From NCBI GenBank assembly GCA_963831105.1, contig CAWHOS010000010.1, forward strand, positions 186,001 to 250,000: 64,000 nt of DNA, given 5' to 3'. This stretch comes from DATFQI01 sp963831105. GTDB lineage: Bacteria > Actinomycetota > Thermoleophilia > Solirubrobacterales > Solirubrobacteraceae. A program made the position numbers and the translations under genes. Of this stretch, positions 28,159-38,431 are shown one piece after another. The notes under the pieces are model-generated. The model was given only the letters and a program-made list of their open reading frames with translations, did not search any database and was not told the DNA's origin. Position 1 is the stretch's first letter; each line of letters opens with the position of its first letter.

Positions 28159-28164
28159 AGACTA
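28159..28164 (-). promoter_or_regulatory. Putative leaderless -10 box (TAGTCT) of GFA gene
   Basis: TAGTCT on the minus strand, 6 bases before the ATG at 28152. Confidence 0.45.
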
Positions 28165-28205
28165 AGCCCCCGGCATGCCCCCGGTCCCCCCGGCGCGGCC
28201 GCCGG

Positions 28206-29634
28206 CTAGGCCCGGCGGCGAAGCGTCGCGAGCGCGAGCAGCGCGGCGGCGAGCATCACGGCGGCCTCGATCCTGAACGCGGCCTGGAAGCCCTCGACGA
28301 GGGCGGCGGCCGGGGAGGCGCCCGAGGCGGCCGCGTCCGTGGTCTGCGAGGTGGCGATCGTGATCATCACGGCGATGCCGATCGCACCGCCGATCTGCTG
28401 CGCGCTCGTCATCAGGCCGGACGCCAGGCCGCCGTCGCGCTCCTCGGCGTCGCCCGTGGCCAGCCCCATCACCGGCACGAAGGCGGACGCGAGCCCGAAG
28501 GCCGTGACGACCAGCGCGGGCAGCACGGCGCCGGCGTAGCTCGAGTCGACGCCGAGCGTGCTCATCAGGTAGAGCCCGATCGCGCCGATCACGAGGCCGC
28601 CGCCGATCGGCAGCCGCGCGTCGAGCGAGTCCGGCAGCCGGCCGACCAAGCCGGAGGCGATCCCCATCGTCACGCTGAACGGCAGGAACGCGAGCCCGGT
28701 CTCGAGCGCGGTCAGGCCGAGCACCTGCTGCAGGTAGAGCGTCATGAAGAAGAACATCGCCAGCAGGCCGCCCGCGGCGATGAACACGACGGCGTCGGCC
28801 CACATCGCCCGCGTGCGGCGCAGCAGCTCGCGCGGCAGCAGCGGCGAGGCCGAGCGGCGCTCGGTCGCGAAGAAGACGACCGCCAGCAGCAGCGCGCCGG
28901 CGAAGCCGAGCAGCGAGCGGGTGGAGGTCCAGCCCTGGCTCTCGGTCTCCACGACCGTGAACACGAGCAGCAGCAGCGACGCGGTCGCCAGCGTGGCGCC
29001 CGCGATGTTCGGCGCGGGCCGCGCGGCGCTGGCGTCGAAGGCGGGCAGCACGCGCGGGATGGCGGCCAGCGCGACGGCCGCGACGGGCAGGTTCACGAGG
29101 AAGATCCAGCGCCAGTCGGCGAGCTCGACGAGCACGCCGCCGGCGAGCAGGCCGGTCGCGGCGCCGAGGCCCATCAGCGCCGCCCAGGCGCCGAGCGCGC
29201 GGCGGCGGGCGGGGCCCTCGGGGTAGGTCGCGAGCAGGATCGCCAGGGCGGCGGGGGAGAGCAGGGCGCCCATGATCCCCTGGCGCGGCGCGGGCGGCGA
29301 TCAGCATGCCGTCGCTGGTCGCAAGACCGCAGACGGCGGAGGCGAGCGCGAAGCCGGCGAGCGCGACCGTGAACAGCCGGCGCGGGCCGAAGCGGTCGGC
29401 GAGCCGGCCGCCGATCAGCAGGAAGCCGCCGAAGGTCAGCAGGTAGGCGTTGACGACCCACGACAGCGACGACTCGCTGAAGCCGAGGTCGGCGGCGATC
29501 GTGGGCAGCGCGACGTTCGTGATCGTGTCGTCGACGAGCAGCATGAACTGCGCGACGCACGCGAGCAGGAGGACCAGGCCGGGGCGCGCGACGCGGGCGG
29601 CTGCGGTCTGGGGAGGTGCGAGAGTGGCGGTCAT
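28206..29634 (-). CDS. MFS drug-efflux transporter, DHA2 type (frameshift near 29280)
   Basis: About 475 residues, consistent with a 14-TM EmrB/QacA pump driven by protons. Motif D1-like segment FMLLVDDTITNVALPTIAADL in the first helix region (described in part) and motif A GGRLADRFGPRR are present. The phase changes near 29280; removing one C joins the N-terminal part to AQGIMGALLSPAALAILL. A TetR gene diverges from it with tandem operators in the 51-base gap, so expression is probably induced by the pump's substrate. Substrate unknown. Confidence 0.88.
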
Positions 29635-29650
29635 GGGGGCCTCGAAGGGT

Positions 29651-29684
29651 TTCTACAAGTGGAGAATGTTCTACAGTTGTAGAA
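29651..29684. promoter_or_regulatory. Tandem TetR operators between MFS and TetR genes
   Basis: Two 16-bp palindromic sites separated by TG: TTCTACAAGTGGAGAA (one mismatch) and TTCTACAGTTGTAGAA (perfect 7-2-7). Centre spacing is 18 bp, close to two helical turns. TACAGT inside the second site is 8 bases before the TetR start and may be its -10 box, so binding would block both genes. Confidence 0.75.
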
Positions 29685-29685
29685 G

Positions 29686-30282
29686 ATGACGACGAAGCTG
29701 TCAAACGAGAAGGCCGCACTCCTGCTCGACGAGGCGCGCCGGCTGATCGCGCGAGGGCGGGCTCGGGGCGGTCACGCACCGCTCCGTGGAGCAGGCCGCG
29801 CGCGTGCCGCACGGCTCGGTCACGTACTACTTCGGGAGCCGCGACGGGCTCGTGTCCGCGCTGGTCGACCGGATGATCGACGAGTGCGAGGACCAGGTGG
29901 CCGCGATCGCCGAGCAGCAGGCGGCGGGGTCGGACCTGGACTCCGTCGCGCGCAACATCGCGACGTGGATGGACGGCCACCGCGAGCTGCATCTCGCCCG
30001 GCTCGAGCTCGAGCTGGCCGCGGCGCGCGACGAGCGCATCCGCGAGCGGATGACCGACGCGGCGCGGATCTTCTGGCGCATGTGCGAGCCGCTCGCCGCG
30101 GCCGCCGGCTCGGAGGATCCCGAGCGCGACGGCCGCGGCATGGCGGCGATGGTCGACGGTCTCCTGCTCGACCGCCTCGCCCATCCGGGCCAGACGCACG
30201 AGCTGCTGGTGGAGGCCGTCGCCAGGATCACCGCGCCGCGGCCGGCGGCGCCGCCCGCGGGCGGCACCGCCTCGCCACGCGG

Positions 30283-30286
<4 letters not shown>
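29686..30286 (+). CDS. TetR-family repressor (frameshift near 29752)
   Basis: About 199 residues. N-terminal HTH: MTTKLSNEKAALLLDEARRL, then after a phase change GLGAVTHRSVEQAARVPHGS and VTYYFGSRDGLVSALVD, the TetR recognition-helix pattern. Removing one C at about 29752 joins the two. The C-terminal part has WMDGHRELHLARLELELAAA and resembles the AcrR/Rv-type efflux regulators. It sits immediately downstream of the tandem operators and is expected to repress itself and the divergent MFS pump. Confidence 0.86.
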
Positions 30287-32430
<2,144 letters not shown>

Positions 32431-32438
32431 TTTCCAAG

Positions 32439-32461
32439 ATCTCAGTTGAGGAGACTGAGAT
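32439..32461. promoter_or_regulatory. Inverted repeat upstream of the Clp ATPase
   Basis: ATCTCAGT-N7-ACTGAGAT, a perfect 8-bp inverted repeat with 7-base spacing, starting 8 bases before the GTG at 32430. The layout (short arms, N7, GT...AC inner ends) resembles the HspR HAIR element, but the bases differ from its consensus. A heat-shock operator is inferred. Confidence 0.5.
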
Positions 32462-32526
32462 TAGCTGCCCGTTCAACTATGAACGTGACGGCCGTCACCC
32501 AAGGGGCGATATCGCGCCGGATGCGC

Positions 32527-32532
32527 TAGCGT
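32527..32532 (+). promoter_or_regulatory. Putative leaderless -10 box (TAGCGT) of gene at 32542
   Basis: TAGCGT, 9 bases before the ATG at 32542. Confidence 0.45.
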
Positions 32533-32541
32533 GCCGCCCTC

Positions 32542-34281
32542 ATGGCCATCCCCCGTCTGCGCGTCCCCTCCGTCCAGCAAGGCGGATCGCTGCGCGAGGC
32601 CGCCGGGATGGGCTCGGACGAGGTCGAGCTCTACCACCGCACGTACACGACGCTGCTGCGCTCCTCGGGAGAGACGCGCCTGCGGGTGCTCGAGCCCTCG
32701 CACGCGGCGATGAACTCCAGCCTGCACCCGCTCGCCAACACGAGCGAGCCGGACCTCGGCGCGTTCATGTACGCGGTCCGCCGGCTGCCGGCCGGCATCT
32801 TCAAGGCGAACCCGATCGTGATGGGCCAGGAGGCGGTCGAGTTCCGCCGCCACGGGATCGGCGACCTCGAGACCTGGGAGGCGCGCGAGGCGCCCGCCCG
32901 CCGCCGCTGGTGGTTCGACAACGGCACGGGCACGCTCGCCGTCCTGCTCGCCTCCACCTCGGACCTCGACGACCTGATCCCGACGCTGGTCGCCTACCAG
33001 ATCGAGTGGAACAAGCTGCACGCGCTGGCGCGCGCGACCGAGCGACCGCGCGGTCTCGAGCCCGACCCCGCGGACTGCGCCGAGGGCTTCGGCGGCGCCG
33101 TGGACGACTGGATGCGCGTGCGCGACGCGTGGGACGGCTCGCTCAGCGACTTCCTCGACGAGGTCTCCTCGCGACGGCTGGACCTGCGCATCCGCATGCT
33201 CAGCGGCAGCCAGGTCGGCTACGCGCGCATGACCCGGCGCTGGATGGCCCCGATCCGCGCGGAGATGGACGCGCAGGGCCTCTCGGACCGGCCGGTCTAC
33301 TTCGTCTCCTCCAACACGCACTCGCTCGTGAACCTGGTCACGGACACCGCGCGCTCACGCGAGGCGGAGATCGTCGCCCACATCGACGAGCACGGCCCGG
33401 ACTACCTGCGCGACGAGCTGCAGAAGTTCCGCGAGGGCCGCGCCGAGGGCTCGTGGGAGAACTTCCTCTACTTCGGCGCCCGGCTCTTCTACGACGCCAA
33501 GCCCGAGGACGGCGAGGAATGGAAGCGGCGGATGGAGGGCGAGCGCGCGGTCGGCGTGACGCACCTCTCGAGCCGCACGGCGCTGCGCGTCAGCGCCCAG
33601 GTGATGGCGCTCGACCGGCTCGACCCCGCCGGCCTGGATCCCCGCCTCGGCCCGCTCGACGCCGACAAGCTCAAGGCCTCCGGGGCCGTGATCGTCAACA
33701 TCGAGTACCCGCTCGGCCTCGCCGCCTACAACATCCTGCGCGAGCTCACCGAGGGCACCGACATGCTGCGCGGCGCCTACGTGCTCGGCAAGGCCGCGAC
33801 GCTCAACGCCGACGTCGGCGACGTCCTGATCTCGGGCGTCATCCACGACGAGCACTCCGGCTCGACCTACTGGCTCGACAACGCCTTCTCCTTCGACGAC
33901 ATCGCGCCGTTCCTGGTCTTCGGCTCCGGCCTCGACAACCAGCGCGCGGTGACGGTCAAGAGCACGTTCCTGCAGAACCGCGCTTACCTCGACTTCTACT
34001 ACCGCGAGGCCTACACGGTCGTGGAGATGGAGGCCGGGCCGTTCTGCAACGCGGTCTACGAGGTCTCCGACGCCGACCGCTACCCGGTCGGCGAGGCGGT
34101 CTCGTTCGCCAAGCTGCCGATCGACTTCGGGATCATCCACTACGCCTCTGACACGCCCTACACGCAGGCGCGCACGCTCGGCGCCAGCGGGCTGTCCTAC
34201 TTCGGGATGGACTCCACCTATGCCTCCTCGGTGGCGATCCTGCGGCGGATCCTGAAGCTCGAGGGCGTGCTCGATTCCTAG
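32542..34281 (+). CDS. Conserved protein with a nucleoside-phosphorylase-like region (possibly DUF6909)
   Basis: 579 residues, soluble, no signal peptide. I do not recognise it with certainty; it may belong to DUF6909. Residues 1-300 are helical and acidic, with FDNGTGTLAVLLASTSDLDD and YFVSSNTHSLVNLV. The C-terminal half has GVIHDEHSGSTYWLD, FLVFGSGLDNQRAVTVK and, notably, EAYTVVEMEAGPFCNAVYE. The VVEMEAGPF segment resembles the E-M-E substrate motif of purine/uridine phosphorylases and AMP nucleosidases, so a nucleoside-binding role is inferred. It stands alone between the divergent Clp gene and an SDR gene. ATG behind a TAGCGT box. Confidence 0.6.
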   Translation: MAIPRLRVPSVQQGGSLREAAGMGSDEVELYHRTYTTLLRSSGETRLRVLEPSHAAMNSSLHPLANTSEPDLGAFMYAVRRLPAGIFKANPIVMGQEAVEFRRHGIGDLETWEAREAPARRRWWFDNGTGTLAVLLASTSDLDDLIPTLVAYQIEWNKLHALARATERPRGLEPDPADCAEGFGGAVDDWMRVRDAWDGSLSDFLDEVSSRRLDLRIRMLSGSQVGYARMTRRWMAPIRAEMDAQGLSDRPVYFVSSNTHSLVNLVTDTARSREAEIVAHIDEHGPDYLRDELQKFREGRAEGSWENFLYFGARLFYDAKPEDGEEWKRRMEGERAVGVTHLSSRTALRVSAQVMALDRLDPAGLDPRLGPLDADKLKASGAVIVNIEYPLGLAAYNILRELTEGTDMLRGAYVLGKAATLNADVGDVLISGVIHDEHSGSTYWLDNAFSFDDIAPFLVFGSGLDNQRAVTVKSTFLQNRAYLDFYYREAYTVVEMEAGPFCNAVYEVSDADRYPVGEAVSFAKLPIDFGIIHYASDTPYTQARTLGASGLSYFGMDSTYASSVAILRRILKLEGVLDS

Positions 34282-35020
34282 CCGCGCCGTCCTGGTGACG
34301 GGCGCCTCGCGCGGGATCGGGGCGGCGGCGGCGCGCGCGTTCGCCGCGCTCGGCGACCGCGTCGCGGTCCACTACGGCGCGTCGCGCGAGCGCGCGGAGG
34401 CAGTGCTGGCGGAGCTCCCCGGCGAGGGCCACGTCCTGGCGGGCGCCGACCTGGGCGACCCGACGGCGGTGCGGGAGATGGTCGACGGCGCGGCGCGGGC
34501 GCTCGGCTCGATCGACGTGCTCGTCAACAACGCAGGGATCGTCGTGCCGCACGCGATCGACGAGGTCTCCTACGAGGACTGGCAGAGCGCCTGGAGCGAG
34601 GTGCTGGCCGTCAACCTCGTCGGGCCGGCGAACGCGTGCTGGTGCGCGGCGCGCCACATGGGCCGCGGCGGGCGGATCGTCAACGTCTCCTCGCGCGGCG
34701 CCTTCCGGGGCGAGCCGTCGATGCCGGCCTACGGGGCCAGCAAGGCCGGGATCGTGTCGCTCGGCCAGTCGCTGGCCCGCGCGCTGGGGCCGCGCGGGAT
34801 CGCGGTCACGAGCGTCGCTCCCGGCTTCACCGACACGGACATGGCGGCGGACGCGCTGGCCGGCGACGAGCGCGCGCGGCGCGAGGCGGAGAGCCCGCTC
34901 GGCCGGGTCGCGACGGCGGAGGAGGTCGCGGCCGCGATCGTCTTCCTCGCCTCGCCCGAGGCGGAGCTCGCCAGCGGCTCCGTGCTCGACGTCAACGGCG
35001 CCTCGTACCTGCGCATGTAG
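34274..35020 (+). CDS. Short-chain dehydrogenase/reductase (start uncertain)
   Basis: About 240 residues. Rossmann NAD(P) motif TGASRGIG, the NNAG motif in VLVNNAGIV, and the catalytic Ser...Tyr-x-x-x-Lys in NVSSRG...YGASKAG; C-terminal FLASPEAELASGSVLDVNGA. Resembles FabG-like 3-oxoacyl reductases and sugar dehydrogenases. The start is a puzzle: the only canonical codon is GTG 34295, which begins inside the first beta strand; the in-frame ATT at 34274 would give the normal IPSRAVLVTG opening and overlap the previous gene. I list from 34274; 34295 is the conservative choice. Confidence 0.85.
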   Translation: MPSRAVLVTGASRGIGAAAARAFAALGDRVAVHYGASRERAEAVLAELPGEGHVLAGADLGDPTAVREMVDGAARALGSIDVLVNNAGIVVPHAIDEVSYEDWQSAWSEVLAVNLVGPANACWCAARHMGRGGRIVNVSSRGAFRGEPSMPAYGASKAGIVSLGQSLARALGPRGIAVTSVAPGFTDTDMAADALAGDERARREAESPLGRVATAEEVAAAIVFLASPEAELASGSVLDVNGASYLRM

Positions 35021-35134
35021 GGGGCCGGCCGTACCCCGGCGGGGGCTCGCCCCACCCCGCGACGGGTGATCTCCGCGGCCGTTCCACGGGGTGGCACGGG
35101 CGAGCCGGGAGCCCCGTCGCGCGATGCTTCTCCC

Positions 35135-35284
35135 ATGTTCCAGCACACCGTCATGAACTACGTCGAGACGTCGGCCCCGGCCGAGCTCACGCTGGTCGAG
35201 TGGCGCGCGACCCGGACCGCCGCGACCCCGCGTCGCCGCCGGATCCGCTTCACGCCGCCGCGCATCCGCGTCGCCTTCGCCTAG
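35135..35284 (+). CDS. Small hypothetical protein, 49 aa
   Basis: ATG 35135, MFQHTVMNYVETSAPAELTL followed by VEWRATR and a C-terminal basic patch (RRRRIRFTPPRIRV). It is unknown and has no clear Shine-Dalgarno. It ends in a CTAG shared with the convergent S4 gene. Its size, codon use and the shared stop suggest a real gene, but this is uncertain. The 114 bases before it (35021-35134) hold only short GC hairpins. Confidence 0.4.
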   Translation: MFQHTVMNYVETSAPAELTLVEWRATRTAATPRRRRIRFTPPRIRVAFA

Positions 35285-35487
35285 GCCACGCGCAGCGCCT
35301 CGTCGCCGACGAGCACCTCGTCGCCGGCGTGCAGCTGCCGCCCCCGCCGGGTCTCGGGCTCGCCGTTGACCCGGACCTCCTCCGAGGCGAGCAGGAGCTT
35401 GGCCTCGCCGCCCGTCCCGACCACGCCAGCGAGCTTGAGCAGCTCGCCCAGGCGGATCATCTCGCCGCGGATCGGGATCTCCCTCAC
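35281..35487 (-). CDS. S4 RNA-binding domain protein (YbcJ-like)
   Basis: 68 residues, one S4 fold: MIRLGELLKLAGVVGTGGEA followed by KLLLASEEVRVNGEPETRRG, the alphaL RNA-binding surface of YbcJ/RluB-type domains. It probably binds structured RNA, possibly rRNA. GTG start overlaps the TGA of the GroES-like gene (GTGA), so the two are translated together. Confidence 0.85.
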   Translation of the reverse strand: MREIPIRGEMIRLGELLKLAGVVGTGGEAKLLLASEEVRVNGEPETRRGRQLHAGDEVLVGDEALRVA

Positions 35488-35789
35488 TTCCTCTCCCCTT
35501 CCTCGATCACGCCGAGGATCTCGCGGACCCGGCAGACGAGCAGCCGCTCGTCCTCGACCTCGACCCAGACGCCCGCGCTGCGGGGGAACACGACGTGGTC
35601 GCCGGGCTTGACCGGCATCTTGAAGTCGGGCAGGTCCGGCGGCCCGTCGCCCGCCGCGAGCACGATGCCCTCGTTGGGCGGCAGGTCGTTGGATCCCTGG
35701 GGCACCAGCAGTCCGGACTTGCGCATCCGGTCGGGCTCGAGCTCCTTGATCACGACCTGGTCGAAGAGCGGGCGGAGGACGTCTGGCAT
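35484..35789 (-). CDS. GroES-like co-chaperonin, without adjacent groEL
   Basis: 101 residues, the normal Cpn10 size. The N-terminal LRPLFDQVVIKELEPDR, the mobile-loop region SGLLVPQGSNDLPPNEGIVL and PVKPGDHVVFPRSAGVWVE match GroES, though the C-terminal strand is divergent. In actinobacteria groES usually lies beside groEL1; here it lies upstream of an S4 gene instead, so it may be an accessory co-chaperonin. ATG with TATCGT 7 bases upstream. Confidence 0.85.
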   Translation of the reverse strand: MPDVLRPLFDQVVIKELEPDRMRKSGLLVPQGSNDLPPNEGIVLAAGDGPPDLPDFKMPVKPGDHVVFPRSAGVWVEVEDERLLVCRVREILGVIEEGERK

Positions 35790-35796
35790 CGCCCCG

Positions 35797-35802
35797 ACGA
35801 TA
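35797..35802 (-). promoter_or_regulatory. Putative leaderless -10 box (TATCGT) of GroES-like gene
   Basis: TATCGT on the minus strand, 7 bases before the ATG at 35789. Confidence 0.45.
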
Positions 35803-35807
35803 GGAGA

Positions 35808-36563
35808 TCAGGCGGCCGCGGCCCGGCGGTGCCGCTCGTACATCCGCAGCGCGAACGCCCCCGCCGGGTGCTCGCGGAAGGCGCGCACGTCGCGGGCGAC
35901 GGCCTCGGGCAGCTCGCCGGGCTGCGGCAGCGGCGTGCCGTAAGCGGGCGGGACGAGCACCGCGGCGGCGAGCGCGGCGAACGTCAGGTCGGCGGCCGTG
36001 AAGCGCTCCCCGAACAGGTACGGGCGCCCGTCGGCCAGCCGGCGCGCGATGTCGTCGAACACCGCGCGCACGCGCGGGCGGTCGCGCTCGGGCGTGTCGG
36101 GCAGCACCGCCAGCTCGCGGCGGCCCCAGCGTTCGACGACGGGCCACAGCGCCCGCATCATCCGGTCCTCCCAGCGCGGCACGCCGACGTCGTTGAAGCG
36201 CAGCATCAGCGCCTTGTGCTCGAGCATGTGGGCGTACATCAGCCGCCGCCCGTCGGGGCCGAGCCCGGCGTCGAGCTCGCGGCAGAGCGCCGTCACCTCC
36301 GGCGCGCCGTCGGGGAACAGCCGGCGCTCGGCGGGCAGGTGCGCGTCCGCGTAGCGCAGGATCGCCTCGGACTCCGCGAGCACGCCCACCTCGCAGATCA
36401 GCACGGGCAGCGTGCCGTGGCCGCCCGCGCGCCGCGACACGATCCGGTTGACCCCCTGCACGTGGCGCTCCTCGCGGTAGTCGAGCCCGGCCCGCTCGAG
36501 CGCCCAGCGGGCCTTCTCGCAGTAGTGGCTGATCGGGATCGTCAGCAGTCGCCGCCCGGTCAT
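35808..36563 (-). CDS. Glutathione S-transferase-like protein
   Basis: 251 residues. N-terminal thioredoxin-like half with PISHYCEKARWALERAGLDY (Cys in the active-site helix position, CxxA), the cis-Pro region GTLPVLICE and SEAILRYADAHL; C-terminal helical half with PYLFGERFTAADLTFAALAA. Actinobacteria mostly use mycothiol, so glutathione use is not certain. ATG overlaps the TGA of the metallophosphoesterase gene; it is the third gene of the ribokinase operon. Confidence 0.85.
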   Translation of the reverse strand: MTGRRLLTIPISHYCEKARWALERAGLDYREERHVQGVNRIVSRRAGGHGTLPVLICEVGVLAESEAILRYADAHLPAERRLFPDGAPEVTALCRELDAGLGPDGRRLMYAHMLEHKALMLRFNDVGVPRWEDRMMRALWPVVERWGRRELAVLPDTPERDRPRVRAVFDDIARRLADGRPYLFGERFTAADLTFAALAAAVLVPPAYGTPLPQPGELPEAVARDVRAFREHPAGAFALRMYERHRRAAAA

Positions 36564-37402
36564 CGCCCCTCCTCCGGGTGCAGCTCGAGCACGAGCAGCT
36601 CGGGCGGCGCGAGCAAGCGGATCGGGAGGCCGCTCGTCCCGAGCCCGGCGCCGACCACGAGATGGCGGCCGTGCTCGACGATGTGCCCGCGGGCGAAGCG
36701 CTCGCCGTGGCGGGAGGGCACGAACGGCCTGCGGACGTAGGGGATCGCCACCTGGCCGCCGTGCGTGTGGCCGGAGACGGTGAGCGCGACGCGCGCCGGC
36801 ACGAACGGGAACACGTCTGGGTCGTGGGCGAGCGCGATCACGGGCTCGCTCGCCGGGAGGCCGGCGAGCGCGCGCGCGACGTTCGGGCGGCGGTAGCGGA
36901 CGTCGGCGAGCCCGGCGACGTGGAGGCGCCCTCCCGGGGCGTCGAACGCGATCGCGTCGTTCTCGAGCACGGGGATCCCGGCGCCGGCGAGCGCGGTCCA
37001 CATGTGCAGGCCGAACGCCTTCCAGTCGTGGTTGCCCAGCACGGCGACGCGGCCGAGCGGGGCCTCGAGCGCGGCGAGGCGCTCCGCGATCCGCTCGGGC
37101 GAGAGGCGGCGGCCGAACAGCCAGTGCGCGTCGGTGAAGTCGCCGCCGAGCAGCACCAGGTCGGGCGCTTCGGCGTTCATGCGCGCCACCCAGCGCGCGA
37201 TCGCGTCCTCGCCGGCGTGCAGCACGCCCGCGTGGAGGTCGGTGAGCACGCCGACGCGCAGGCCGGCGAGCGCCGCGGGCCAGCGCGGCAGCGCGAGCCG
37301 CATGTCGCACACGACCAGCCGGCGCGGCTCGACCCAGCCCGCGTACACGCCGAGCGCGGCACCCACCGCAAGAACCGTGCCTGGCACCTTTCTTGCGCTC
37401 AC
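36560..37402 (-). CDS. Membrane-anchored metallophosphoesterase, YkuE/YaeI type
   Basis: 280 residues. A hydrophobic N-terminal anchor (about 9-24) is followed by the calcineurin-type metal motifs TDLHAG (D-x-H), GGDFTD, GNHDW and SGHTHGGQ. The order and spacing match YkuE/YaeI phosphodiesterases that act on lipid-linked UDP-sugars. Codons 3-12 (ARKVPGTVLA) are encoded by palindrome B1, so the original start may have been a GTG farther in. GTG 37402 overlaps the ribokinase stop (GTGA). Confidence 0.88.
   Translation of the reverse strand: MSARKVPGTVLAVGAALGVYAGWVEPRRLVVCDMRLALPRWPAALAGLRVGVLTDLHAGVLHAGEDAIARWVARMNAEAPDLVLLGGDFTDAHWLFGRRLSPERIAERLAALEAPLGRVAVLGNHDWKAFGLHMWTALAGAGIPVLENDAIAFDAPGGRLHVAGLADVRYRRPNVARALAGLPASEPVIALAHDPDVFPFVPARVALTVSGHTHGGQVAIPYVRRPFVPSRHGERFARGHIVEHGRHLVVGAGLGTSGLPIRLLAPPELLVLELHPEEGR
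37367..37397. repeat. REP-like palindrome family B, copy B1
   Basis: 31 bp: CGCAAGAA-CC-GTGCC-T-GGCAC-CT-TTCTTGCG, symmetric about 37382 apart from two mismatched pairs. It lies within the first codons of the metallophosphoesterase gene. Near-identical to B2, 224 bp away. Confidence 0.85.
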
Positions 37403-38301
37403 GCGCGGACCTCGTCGCGGCGCGGCATGCCCTCGCGGGCGCCCTCGGCCCGCGTCGAGAGCGCCGCCGCCGCGACCGCGAACCGCACCGCGTCGCGCAG
37501 ATCCCGGCCCTCCGCCAGCGCCACGGCGAGCGCGCCGTTGAACGCGTCGCCCGCGCCGGTCGTGTCGACGGGCGTCACCGCGGGCGCCGGCGCAAGAAAG
37601 GTGCCTGACACGTTTCTTGCGTGGGCTCCGCGGGCTCCGAGGGTGACGACGACCGGGGCTCGCGTGCGCTCGGCGAGCGCGGCCGCGGCGGCCTCGGGGT
37701 CCTGCTCGCCGGTCAGCTCGGCCGCCTCGCCGGCGTTGGGCGTGAGGATCGGGCCGAGCGCGAGCAGCTCGTCCGCGAGCTCCCGCGCGGGCGCGGGGTT
37801 GAGCACGACCGGGCCCTGGGCGGCGCGCGCGGCGGCCAGCCGCGCGGCGGCCGGGATCTCGTGGTTGGTCAGCACGACGCCCGGACCCGCGGCGCGCACC
37901 GCGCGCTCGACGGCGTCCGCGCCGACCTCGGCGTTGGCGCCCGAGGCGACCGCGATCTGGTTCTCGCCGGCGGCGTCGACGTTGATCAGCGCGACTCCCG
38001 TCGGCGCGTCCACGCGCGCGACCGCGCCGGTCTCGACGCCCTCCCGCTCGAGCAGCTCGAGCGCCTCGTCGCCGAACGGGTCGCCGCCGACGGCGCCGAC
38101 CATCGTCACGTGCGCGCCGAGCCGCGCCGCCGCGACGGCCGCGTTGGCGCCCTTGCCGCCGCCATGGCGGGAGAAGCGCCCGCCCGAGACGGTCTCGCCG
38201 GGCGCGGGCAGCCGCTCGGTGACCACGACCAGGTCGGTGTTGACGGAGCCGACGACGATGACGCGCGGCGGTCCACGCGCGCAGCTTAGGCGGAGCTGCA
38301 C
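37399..38301 (-). CDS. rbsK: Ribokinase (PfkB family) with palindrome-encoded insert
   Basis: About 300 residues. PfkB signatures: VVVGSVNTDLVVVTERLPAPG near the N-terminus (in part), GGKGANAAVAAARLGA, and the catalytic DTTGAGDAFNGAL with Asp as base. ATP + D-ribose gives ribose-5-phosphate. Between LGARGA and the PVDTTGAGD motif, the family's variable strand is replaced by HARNVSGTFLAPAPA, of which ARNVSGTFLA is encoded by palindrome B2. The protein stays in frame, so it may still work. GTG 38301 is used; GTG 38280 lies behind TAAGCT (6 bases) but is one base out of phase. Confidence 0.87.
   Translation of the reverse strand: MQLRLSCARGPPRVIVVGSVNTDLVVVTERLPAPGETVSGGRFSRHGGGKGANAAVAAARLGAHVTMVGAVGGDPFGDEALELLEREGVETGAVARVDAPTGVALINVDAAGENQIAVASGANAEVGADAVERAVRAAGPGVVLTNHEIPAAARLAAARAAQGPVVLNPAPARELADELLALGPILTPNAGEAAELTGEQDPEAAAAALAERTRAPVVVTLGARGAHARNVSGTFLAPAPAVTPVDTTGAGDAFNGALAVALAEGRDLRDAVRFAVAAAALSTRAEGAREGMPRRDEVRA
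37591..37621. repeat. REP-like palindrome family B, copy B2
   Basis: 31 bp: CGCAAGAA-AG-GTGCC-T-GACAC-GT-TTCTTGCG, centred on 37606 with two mismatched pairs. Inside the ribokinase coding region, in frame. Confidence 0.85.
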
Positions 38302-38431
38302 GGCGGGTCGGCGGGCAGGCGGGCTCCCAGCCGTCCGGAACCGGACCGATGGGCGCTCACGACATGCAGTAGAAATCCGCCCCGGACCGCGGCACGTCCA
38401 AGGGGTCGCGGAGGGGAAGAGGAGGCACTCG

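Noticed and set aside
35021..35134. Possible small RNA or riboswitch between the SDR and the 49-aa gene
   Set aside because: Only short GC stems (4-6 bp) with no recognisable conserved architecture.
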